Shown piece by piece: positions 9,146 through 17,400 of a stretch of 64,000 bases of DNA. This stretch comes from Desulfuribacillus stibiiarsenatis (lineage in GTDB: Bacteria > Bacillota > Bacilli > Desulfuribacillales > Desulfuribacillaceae). The stretch lies in the NCBI RefSeq assembly GCF_001742305.1, contig NZ_MJAT01000005.1:1-64000 (forward strand), read 5' to 3'. Below the pieces are notes generated by a model, which searched no databases, had not been told where the DNA came from, and saw nothing but the letters and a program-made list of their open reading frames with translations. Within the stretch, counting starts at the first letter, position 1; every line of letters starts with the position of its first letter. Both the position numbers and the translations under genes were made by a program.

Positions 9146-9925
9146 ATGTCGAGTGTCATTGAACTACAGATGTGGCAGTTAGGGGCTGCTTATGTTTTCA
9201 TTCTAATATTATTAGTAATAGTAAGAGTCAAAGGGATTAAAAGGGAGACTGAAATTGTCCTTGCCAGTATTCGAATGACATTACAGCTTATTCTGGTAGC
9301 ATATATTTTGAGCTATATGTTTGATGTGAATCAGCCAATGTTAACGGTGATATTTCTTATTTGTATGCAAGTGTTTGCTATACATAATATTTTTAATCGT
9401 GTAAAAATAGAGCTACTTAAAGCAACTAAACTTGTCATTGCTTTTTCTATGGTGGTGGGAACGGTAACGAGTATACTCTACTTTAATTTAATAGTCATTC
9501 AATTTAGCCCTTGGCATGACCCGCGCTATTTTATACCAATTGCAGGGATGATTATTGGAAACTCTATGACAGGTATTAGCTTAGGAGTGACTCGTTTAGT
9601 GAGTGGCTTTCATGAGCAAAGGGAAATGGTGGAATGTTCATTGATGTTAGGGGCGACACCGAAGATGGCATCTAGATCGATTATAAACCAAGCGTTTGAC
9701 TCGGCAATATTACCCACGATAAACTCGATGGTTGGGATGGGCATAGTGTTTCTGCCAGGAATGATGACGGGGCAAATTTTATCTGGTATATCTCCGATTG
9801 TGGCGGTAGAATATCAAATTGCCATAATGCTAGGAATCGTCGGCAGTGTAACTTTGTCTGTCATTTTATTTGTGCAGTTAGGATACAAGACATTTTTCAA
9901 TCAAAAGGCGCAGTTGAATATTTAA
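9146..9925 (+). CDS. fetB: FetB-like ABC transporter permease (UPF0014)
   Basis: A 259-residue integral membrane protein with about seven hydrophobic segments. It belongs to the UPF0014/FetB family: IAGMIIGNSMTGISLGVTRL, then the conserved cytoplasmic coupling segment with E-x-SLMLGATP and the motif FLPGMMTGQILSG. A longer frame open from 8987 overlaps fetA; the ATG at 9146 is preferred because AAGGTGGG is just upstream and the protein then begins like its relatives. With fetA it should form an iron (or other metal) export ABC transporter. The substrate here is not tested. Confidence 0.87.
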   Translation: MSSVIELQMWQLGAAYVFILILLVIVRVKGIKRETEIVLASIRMTLQLILVAYILSYMFDVNQPMLTVIFLICMQVFAIHNIFNRVKIELLKATKLVIAFSMVVGTVTSILYFNLIVIQFSPWHDPRYFIPIAGMIIGNSMTGISLGVTRLVSGFHEQREMVECSLMLGATPKMASRSIINQAFDSAILPTINSMVGMGIVFLPGMMTGQILSGISPIVAVEYQIAIMLGIVGSVTLSVILFVQLGYKTFFNQKAQLNI

Positions 9926-10072
9926 AATAAGACTCTTTCAATTTTAAAAATAGCCGTAGAGTAGTGTGTTTAGGCTATTGCAGCTTTGTACTGAAAGCAG
10001 TACAATCAGATATTGAGATGAAATACAGTAATTATTTACTATTGTATGAAAAGAATTTAGGAGGATATTTTG

Positions 10073-11089
10073 TTGGACTTTCTTATGTCAGATTTTCTAG
10101 TATTTGTGTATTTTTTCATTGCGGCAGGCGTAACAGTTTATTCAGCAGTAAAATTATCAACCTATGCAGATGTCATAAGCGAGAAGACTTCTTTTGGTGG
10201 TCTGTTGATTGGGACGGTTCTTCTTGCGGCAGCTACATCACTGCCAGAGGTAACTACTACAGCATCGGCTGTCCTAATTGATAATCCGGACATAGCAATT
10301 GGTAATGTGTTAGGAAGTAATATTTTCAACGTATTGATACTAGCGGTGCTCGACATATGGTTCAGAAGAGGACGACTATTCTTATTTGCTTCTGCAACCC
10401 ATAGAATTACAGCGCTCCTAGGAATTATGATGTCAACGATTGTAATCGTTGCGATGCTATCGAATGTTTCCTACGAGTTTCTTGGTATTGGACTCAGTAG
10501 CTATATCATTGTTGCAACGTATATCATTGGCATGTGGGCAATTTCGAAGATTAACATGAAAGTAAAGTCGTCGATTCTCCAAGAAGAGATAAAGCCTCCA
10601 GCAAGTGACAATGAAGATATATCTGTAAAAACGGCAGTAATCGGTTTTGCTTCATTCTCTGTGGTCATTATGCTTTCGGGAACTGCATTAGCTGTGTTTG
10701 GAGATAAAATTGCAGTCATTACAGGTCTAGGCTCAACATTTGTCGGCAGTTTCTTAATTGCCGCTACAACCTCCTTGCCAGAAGTAGTCAGTGTGTATGC
10801 AGCGTTTCGATTATCGAATGTGAACCTGGCAATAGGCGCAGTATTAGGAAGCAATATTTTCAACATGTTAATTATTCCGTTTGCCGATCTTATGTATCGA
10901 AAGGGTAATATCTTGACGGCGATTGATTCAGTTCAGGTAATTACAGCCTTTGGTGGTGTTACTCTATCTGCACTTCTAATGTTTACGTTATACTACCGTA
11001 AGGCCAAGACAATTTGGCAATACTCTATACCGCCAGCCGTCATTACGGTTGTATACTTTGTCGTTACGTATATCATTTTTAACTATTAA
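10073..11089 (+). CDS. Sodium/calcium exchanger family protein (CaCA), copy 1
   Basis: A membrane antiporter of the calcium:cation family (YrbG-like), about 338 residues with some ten TM helices. The two inverted alpha-repeats that form the ion path are clear: one around GTVLLAAATSLPE with GNVLGSNIFNV, the other around FLIAATTSLPE with GAVLGSNIFNM. The acidic residue of each SLPE motif is the expected cation ligand. A loop of about 35 residues separates the halves. The start is TTG; AGGAGG (10059-10064) is 8 bases before TTG 10073 and 5 before TTG 10070, so either is possible. A closely similar second copy lies at 21545-22549. Confidence 0.9.
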   Translation: MDFLMSDFLVFVYFFIAAGVTVYSAVKLSTYADVISEKTSFGGLLIGTVLLAAATSLPEVTTTASAVLIDNPDIAIGNVLGSNIFNVLILAVLDIWFRRGRLFLFASATHRITALLGIMMSTIVIVAMLSNVSYEFLGIGLSSYIIVATYIIGMWAISKINMKVKSSILQEEIKPPASDNEDISVKTAVIGFASFSVVIMLSGTALAVFGDKIAVITGLGSTFVGSFLIAATTSLPEVVSVYAAFRLSNVNLAIGAVLGSNIFNMLIIPFADLMYRKGNILTAIDSVQVITAFGGVTLSALLMFTLYYRKAKTIWQYSIPPAVITVVYFVVTYIIFNY

Positions 11090-11136
11090 GTCAAATCTAA
11101 CGCTTAAACAAAATTTAACTGATAAGTCAAAAAGTA

Positions 11137-11178
11137 GTCTCGTGAAGTGCTTGTGAAAGTACTTTGCGAGACTTTTTT
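11137..11178 (+). terminator. Terminator after antiporter copy 1
   Basis: The stem GTCTCG...CGAGAC extends through a partly paired AAGTGCTT/AAGTACTT segment and ends in TTTTTT. Confidence 0.8.
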
Positions 11179-11263
11179 CGTTTCGAAATGTCGATGACTC
11201 GCTTTATAGAAGTATATTATGATTAAAATCTTCCTAAGGGGTATGATGAAATTCTTAGAAATG

Positions 11264-11306
11264 TGTGATGGAATTCACTGCGGAGGGAATTCTATAAGAT
11301 TATAAT
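11264..11306 (+). promoter_or_regulatory. FNR/CRP-like site with class II promoter for the cupin gene
   Basis: TGTGA-TGGAAT-TCACT (11264-11279) matches the CRP/FNR-family site TGTGA-N6-TCACA except for the final base. A perfect -10 box TATAAT lies at 11301-11306, so transcription should begin near 11313. The centre of the site is then about 41 bases upstream, the standard position for activation by FNR or CRP. No good -35 box is present, which fits activator dependence. Which regulator binds is inferred, not shown. Confidence 0.6.
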
Positions 11307-11389
11307 CAAGATAACAAGTAACATTGATTATTGATATCGATGATGTTCGGCGAATACTTTTGACAAAAAACTAAGGGGGTTTTTTATTT

Positions 11390-11734
11390 ATGCAACAACA
11401 ATTTATTAAGAATATACCATTTTCTCAAGCCTTATCTATGCAAGGGCTAATTGATTACCAACCAGGTAAGGTCGTAAGTTTAACATTATCACAAAGGTTA
11501 GACTTCAACATGACGCTATTTGCATTTGAAAAGGGAGAAGGAATTAGTGCTCATTCTGCGCCTGGTGATGCGCTGGTTCATATTTTGGATGGTAAGGCGG
11601 AAATCACAATTGGCGATGAGAAGATTATTGCTTCCGCAGGTGAAGTGGTAGTAATGCCAGCGAATATCCCTCACGCATTAGATGCAATTGAGAGATTTAA
11701 GATGTTTCTAGTGGTGGTAAAGCCGTCAGTGTAA
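11390..11734 (+). CDS. Small cupin-domain protein
   Basis: A 114-residue single cupin barrel. The two cupin motifs are recognisable: a first motif around GISAHSAPGDALVHILDGKAEI and a second around AGEVVVMPANIPHALDA. The first motif keeps only part of the usual metal-binding set (one His and one Glu-like position are replaced), while the second keeps its His. A small-molecule or metal-binding role is likely; catalysis is not evident. The start has AAGGGGG upstream. It is monocistronic, between an FNR-like promoter and a terminator, which suggests a function under oxygen limitation. Confidence 0.8.
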   Translation: MQQQFIKNIPFSQALSMQGLIDYQPGKVVSLTLSQRLDFNMTLFAFEKGEGISAHSAPGDALVHILDGKAEITIGDEKIIASAGEVVVMPANIPHALDAIERFKMFLVVVKPSV

Positions 11735-11771
11735 AAAAATAATTATCAAATCGAATAAGCAGTATAAAGAG

Positions 11772-11808
11772 AACCTTGTAGAAACGGTAGTTTTTACAAG
11801 GTTTTTTT
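11772..11808 (+). terminator. Terminator after the cupin gene
   Basis: The arms AACCTTGTA and TACAAGGTT are followed by TTTTTT. Confidence 0.85.
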
Positions 11809-11847
11809 GCATGCAAAATGCTGTGTTTTTTAAAAAAACCATAAAAA

Positions 11848-11862
11848 TAATTATCATTATCA
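11848..11862. promoter_or_regulatory. Fur-box-like site, upstream copy
   Basis: TAATTATCATTATCA keeps the right half (ATTATCA) of the 7-1-7 Fur box TGATAATnATTATCA and differs at two places in the left half. It lies about 60 bases upstream of a perfect copy. Confidence 0.6.
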
Positions 11863-11903
11863 AAAATGTGATATAAATCATAGATTTTCAAGAAACAATC
11901 CTA

Positions 11904-11936
11904 TATAATTCTGATTGTAAATGATAATTATTATCA
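11904..11936. promoter_or_regulatory. Promoter -10 box and perfect Fur box
   Basis: A TATAAT at 11904-11909 predicts a start near 11916; the -35 region is weak. TGATAATTATTATCA at 11922-11936 is an exact match to the 7-1-7 Fur consensus of Bacillus and lies just downstream of the predicted start, where Fur-Fe2+ would block transcription. With the upstream copy the two sites bracket the promoter. The operon 11956-18561 is therefore predicted to be iron-repressed. Confidence 0.85.
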
Positions 11937-11955
11937 AAAACAGGGGGAATGTACG

Positions 11956-12942
11956 TTGAAAAAAGTATTGTTATTCAGTCTAATTCTTGTAGCAACCTTT
12001 GTGTTTATGGTTGGGTGCGATATGGAAGAGGTAGCTCAACCAGCACTAAAGGAAACACCAAAAGAAAATGTGGTAGCAGAAAAAGCAAATTATGTGTTTC
12101 TAACACCAAAGTCAGCACCTGCATACCCAGCGTTGTTAATGAAGGAGCAAGGTATTGATAATTTAGAAATTAACACTTGGGACACGGTAGAACAATTAGT
12201 GGCTAGCCTGCAGAAAAATGAAGCACAATTTACAGCTGTTCCTTTAAATGTAGCTGCTACTTTAGCTAAGAAAATGCCATTACAGTTGATTAACGTAAAT
12301 ACATGGGGCACTATTTTCATGGTTAGTACGGATGAATCAGTGAAAAGTTTAGCAGATTTACAAAACGAAACAATATTTGTATCACATAAAAGTGGACCAC
12401 CTGATGTGTTAATTCGATACTTATTAGAAAAAGAAGGTCTACTAGATAAAGTAACTCTACAATATGCAACACCGCCGGAAATCTCTCAACTAATCATTAG
12501 TGGAAAGATTAAACATGCGGTACTTCCAGAGCCTTCACTTAGCGGGGTTAGAATGCAATTAAAAGATAAGCTCTTTGAAGTAATCGATTTCCAAAAAACG
12601 TGGATGGCAGAGTACAATCAAAGCTTGCCACAAGCAGGCATAGTAGTAAATGCAAATTGGGCAAAAGCGAATCCAAAAGCAGTACAAGAATTCTTAGAAG
12701 CATATCAGCATGCTGCTGAAAACATTATGGTCGATCAAGCGAAAACAGCAAGTGTAGTAGCACGAGCTTTTGAGATGAAAGAGCCTGTAGTTCAAAGCTC
12801 ACTTAATAAAATGATCATTCAAGCAGTACCTGCACTAGAAGCAAAGCCTGCCATTGAAAAATATTTTAATACATTATTATTGCTGCAACCAGAAGCTATT
12901 GGGGAGAGTTTACCTGATGAAGGGTTTTATTATAAACCTTAA
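11956..12942 (+). CDS. NMT1/SsuA-type substrate-binding lipoprotein
   Basis: A 328-residue ABC-transporter binding protein. The signal peptide ends in a lipobox FMVGC, giving a lipidated Cys at residue 21. The mature part shows the type II fold of the nitrate/sulfonate/taurine and NMT1/THI5 group: AYPALLMKEQG, EQLVASLQKNEAQFTAVPLNVAATLA and LADLQNETIFV. The ligand cannot be read from the sequence. The start is TTG with AGGGGG 8 bases upstream; the perfect Fur box lies 20 bases before it. It is the first gene of a four-gene set with permease, ATPase and a giant activase. Confidence 0.88.
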   Translation: MKKVLLFSLILVATFVFMVGCDMEEVAQPALKETPKENVVAEKANYVFLTPKSAPAYPALLMKEQGIDNLEINTWDTVEQLVASLQKNEAQFTAVPLNVAATLAKKMPLQLINVNTWGTIFMVSTDESVKSLADLQNETIFVSHKSGPPDVLIRYLLEKEGLLDKVTLQYATPPEISQLIISGKIKHAVLPEPSLSGVRMQLKDKLFEVIDFQKTWMAEYNQSLPQAGIVVNANWAKANPKAVQEFLEAYQHAAENIMVDQAKTASVVARAFEMKEPVVQSSLNKMIIQAVPALEAKPAIEKYFNTLLLLQPEAIGESLPDEGFYYKP

Positions 12943-13687
12943 AAAAATAATATTAGGCTCGTTAGCGATAGCAACGGTGATTCTGATTTGGTGGGGGATA
13001 TCGAAAAACGTATCCCCTATCGTTTTACCGTCTCCTATAGAGACTATCGAAGCATTACAGAAGCTAGCGGAAAGTGGCAAGCTTTGGAAAGAAATAGCAA
13101 TTACGGCAGAGCGTGTATGTATTGGATTCACAATATCACTAGTTCTTGGCACCTTTCTAGGATGCATGATTGGATCGTTTCCTATGTTGTTTCATTTTTT
13201 CAAGCCAATCATTGTCATAATTCAGACAACCCCACCTATATCTTGGATTATTCTAGCTATCATATGGTTTGATTTTGGGGGCGCAGCGCCAATCTTTGTA
13301 GTTGTCATAGCAACGTTTCCGATTTTTGTTATAAACGCGATACAAGGAACTCGCCAGATTCCTTCTTCTTTAGTTGAAATGGCAAAGATATTTCATGCAA
13401 GTTTTCTGCAAATTGCAAAAGACATATATTTTCCTGCCCTATGGCCATTTGTATCCTCAGCTATCTCGATTTGTATAGGAATAAGCTGGAAGACAATTGT
13501 TATGGCTGAATTGTTAAGTAGTAGTTCAGGAGCTGGTGCTGCTCTAAGCTGGGCGCGCTTGCAATTGGAAACAGCACAGGTGTTAGCTTGGACGTTAGTC
13601 ATTGTAATACTTGGAGTTACGATTGAACAAGTTTTCCAAAGAATAAGTGATATGACAAGAGCCGGGAGGATTCAAGAATGGAAATAA
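12917..13687 (+). CDS. SsuC/TauC-type ABC transporter permease
   Basis: A 256-residue inner-membrane protein with about six TM helices (BPD_transp_1 family). The EAA-type coupling loop that docks on the ATPase is seen around EMAKIFHASFLQIAKDIYFP, and WLPSPIETI-like residues (VLPSPIETIEAL) open the periplasmic segment as in SsuC. It overlaps the end of the binding-protein gene by 26 bases; the ATG at 12917 is chosen over one at 12854 because it gives the normal length and has GGGGAG upstream. It is translationally coupled to both neighbours. Confidence 0.88.
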   Translation: MKGFIINLKKIILGSLAIATVILIWWGISKNVSPIVLPSPIETIEALQKLAESGKLWKEIAITAERVCIGFTISLVLGTFLGCMIGSFPMLFHFFKPIIVIIQTTPPISWIILAIIWFDFGGAAPIFVVVIATFPIFVINAIQGTRQIPSSLVEMAKIFHASFLQIAKDIYFPALWPFVSSAISICIGISWKTIVMAELLSSSSGAGAALSWARLQLETAQVLAWTLVIVILGVTIEQVFQRISDMTRAGRIQEWK

Positions 13688-14400
13688 AAAACCTTACTTT
13701 TTCATATCAAGGGAAACACGTATTTCAAGACTTCTCAATGACGATCCCGTCTCAAAAAATCACTTGTATATTAGGAAGGTCCGGGATTGGGAAGTCAACA
13801 TTACTACAGCTCATCGCAGGAATCAAAACACCTAAGCTTGGAATGATAACTCACCGGAATCACCCGACGAATGATTGTAAAATTAGCTATATTTTTCAAG
13901 AACATAGACTTCTTCCATGGAAAACAGCGTTAGAAAATGTTGAATTCGTGCTATTCAATAGTTATGAGCAAGTCAAGAGAAAAGAGCTAGCCAAACAAAT
14001 GCTAATGGCAGTCGGACTTGAGCAAGATTTACATGCATTCCCCCACGAGTTAAGTGGAGGCATGCGGCAGCGGGTATCGATTGCTAGGGCATTTGCTGTG
14101 AATCCAGACATTTTACTATTAGACGAACCGTTACAAGGGCTTGATATTACAACTCGGGGAGAAATCCAAAGACTATTCTTAAAGCTCTATCAAGAGTATA
14201 ATCCTACGGTTGTCTATGTGACGCACGATTTAGAGGATGCATTGATGGTCGCGGATTGCATTGTGGTATTTGCATATCAGCCAGTATATATCGGTTTCGA
14301 TGAATGTATTAATATATCAATTTATGAACGTGACAAAGATCCGCAAATACAAGATATTAGGCAGCGGTTATATAAACATATGGGACATATAGGGAAGTAA
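13678..14400 (+). CDS. SsuB/TauB-type ABC transporter ATP-binding protein
   Basis: A 240-residue ABC ATPase. Walker A GRSGIGKST is at about residues 36-44, the Q-loop FQEHRLLPW near 75-83, the signature LSGGMRQRVSIARA near 124-137, Walker B ILLLDEPLQGLD near 144-155 and the H-loop YVTHD near 180. The FQE-RLLPW form is typical of nitrate/sulfonate/taurine importers. It overlaps the permease by 10 bases, so the three transporter subunits are one translational unit. A fusion or extra regulatory domain is not present. Confidence 0.9.
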   Translation: MEIKNLTFSYQGKHVFQDFSMTIPSQKITCILGRSGIGKSTLLQLIAGIKTPKLGMITHRNHPTNDCKISYIFQEHRLLPWKTALENVEFVLFNSYEQVKRKELAKQMLMAVGLEQDLHAFPHELSGGMRQRVSIARAFAVNPDILLLDEPLQGLDITTRGEIQRLFLKLYQEYNPTVVYVTHDLEDALMVADCIVVFAYQPVYIGFDECINISIYERDKDPQIQDIRQRLYKHMGHIGK

Positions 14401-14433
14401 AGAAAGACATGAATCAATGAGGGGGAAAACATT

Positions 14434-17400
14434 ATGCCATCCAGTCTTGGGATTGATATAGGATCATCTTCAGTTAAGGTAGCAATCGTTGATAAACATA
14501 ACAAAACGCAATATACAAAGTATGTCTTACATTTTGGAAAGCCGCTAGATATATTGAAAGCAATACTAAATGAAATGCCTGATTCACTTCAAAAGGAAGT
14601 CCAATCCGTAGGTTTCACAGGAAATGGCAGTAAACAGTTTAAAGACTTAGACATTCCATATTTTAGCGAGCTATCTTCTCAATCGGTTTGGGCGAAGCAT
14701 GTTTACCCTGACGTAAAAACGATTATAGAAATGGGTGGGCAAGAGACCAAACGCATTCGCTTTACTGATCGTGGTATGCAAGTCGATATGAGTAGTGATT
14801 GTTCTGCGGGGACAGGGTCTTTTTTAGAACATCAAGCAGAACGTTTAGGGTTACCGCTTGATTGCTATCGAGATGCATTAGCAAAACATACAGATATACC
14901 AAGAATAGCCGGGCGATGTAGCGTGTTTGCCAAGACAGATATTATTCATTTACAACAAGAAGGCACATCGATTGATAATATCCTCATGGGATTAAGTTAT
15001 GCCGTTGCCCGCACTTTTAAAGGTGCAGTCATTAAGAAGCAAAGACTTGAATTACCTATCCTTTTTCTTGGCGGTGTAGCATCAAATCCTGCGATGGTTC
15101 ACGCAATTGAGAAACTACTGGACGTGGAAGGGCAGCTAGTGGTACCAGAAGAACATAATGTTTCAGGTGCTATCGGTGCCGCGATGCAGGCATTACAACA
15201 AGCTAATGAATTAAAATGGGACGATATAGTATTAATCATCAACAGCTATAGTGATAATAAAATGGTAAGCACTGCAAGCTTAGCGAAACTAGAAATGGAT
15301 AGCGATAGACGATTCAATCCGTTAACTGCAAAAAGCAGCAAAGGAATCTATGACGGCCCAAAAAACACTACTATCGATACATCAGAAATAACTGGCGTAT
15401 ATATAGGGGTTGACGTAGGTTCAACGAGTACCAATGTAGTAATGTTAAGCCAAAACGGTGATGTGCTTGATTACCGCTATCTTGCAACGGCTGGAAAACC
15501 ATTACAAGTAGTTCAACAAGGGTTACAAGAAATTGGAGTGAATGTAAAAGGTATTAAAGTACTAGGGGTAGGTGTGACAGGGTCAGGCAGATATCTAACT
15601 GGTGAATATGTTGGAGCAGATCTCGTAAAGGATGAGATTACAGCTCAAGCACGTGCAGCAGCTGAATATAATGCAAACGTGGATACAGTTCTAGAAATTG
15701 GCGGTCAGGATTCCAAGTTTATTAGGCTCAACCAGGGTACAATTGTTGATTTTGAGATGAACAAAGTCTGTGCGGCAGGTACGGGATCGTTTCTTGAAGA
15801 ACAATGCAAGAAATTGAACATACAAGTAGAGGACATGGGAGAAATGGCATTGGCGGCCGAGGAACCGAGTAATCTTGGGGAACGCTGCACTGTTTTTATG
15901 GAAACCAGCCTCACATCTTACTTACTGCAAGGGGCAAAGTTGAATGACTTAGTGGCTGGATTATGTTACGGGGTAGCTGCGAACTATCTTAACCGTGTTG
16001 TAGCTGGCAGACCATTAGGTGATAATATTGTATTTCAGGGCGGAGTCGCCAATAACTTAGGTGTATTAGCGGCCTTCGAGAAATTAACAGGGAAAAAAAT
16101 TACACAGGCTCCCCATGCGAGTATTACAGGCTGTATTGGAGCGGCACTATTAGCAAAAGATGCGAACATCATCGAAAGCCAATTTAAGGGTTTTGATAAA
16201 TTTGCAGGTTCTATCGATGTAGAATCTATAAAATTAAACGTAAAGGCAGTCGGGAATCTATCAAACGCTGACGTAAGTACGGGTAAAAATCCTAGTAGTG
16301 AGCCGGAATTATTTGCACTCCGTAACCAGCGATACCTTGCACATTACACTGGCGAAAAAATCCCTGGAAAGAAAACAATCGGGATTCCAAGGGTGCTATT
16401 TGTCCATAAGATGTTCCCAATGTTCCGCACTTTATTTACGCATCTAGGTTATAACGTGGTTCTTTCTGATGCTACGGATGAGTCTATTGTCAAGGCAAGT
16501 CAGGAGTATAGCTTTGAGGAAGCATGTTTCCCAGTGAAATTAATTAACGGGCATGTGGCCAATCTATTAGGTCAAGGTGTAGATTATGTATTCTTGCCGA
16601 ACGTCGTAACAATGAAACACCCTGTATCTAAGACTCGACAGGATTATCCGTGTACGTTCATGCAACAGGCAGCACTAACTGTGAAACTGGCAATGGATTT
16701 AGAAGGTAAGGGAGTTGAGTTGCTAAACCCCACTCTCTCATTTAAATTCGGTAAATTGTATATGATGAAAACATTCGTTAAGTTAGGACTGAAACTTGGC
16801 AGTCTACCACATAACACGATTAAGGGCGTTAAGAAAGCCTTTGGAGCATTTGAAGCTTTTGATAAAGGCTTAGAAACTATGGGCAAGGAATATCTAAGCA
16901 AGGTATCTACGAATGAGTTGGTCTTCGTGTTGATGACTCGTCCTTATGGGGTTATTGATCCAGTGCTGAACATGAAGATACCACAAAAACTTCATCAAAT
17001 GGGCCATAAGGTTATACCGATGGATGTACTACCAGTGCACGGATATGATATGAACGTAGATTATCCGAACATGTATTGGCCATTTGGTCAACATATTTTG
17101 GCAGCAGCCAAAATCATTAAGGATACACCGAATCTCTATGCAATCTATCTCACAAACCATGGTTGTGGTCCAGATACGATGATATCGCATTTTATGCAAC
17201 AAGAAATGGGTGACAAGCCTTATCTTCATCTTGAGGTTGATGAACACTATTCCAGTGTCGGGGTACAAACTCGCTTGGAAGCATTTATAAATAGTCTAGA
17301 AAAGCAAATATCGTCAAGGGTTGATGTAACCGATACTGCGCCTAACCAAGTTGCAGCCACTACAGAAGCGCATGTGGAAGCTGTTAATACAGCTACGCAA

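Noticed and set aside
9964-10281. 105-residue ORF overlapping antiporter copy 1
   Set aside because: It overlaps the start of the antiporter gene in another frame and its peptide shows no family features.
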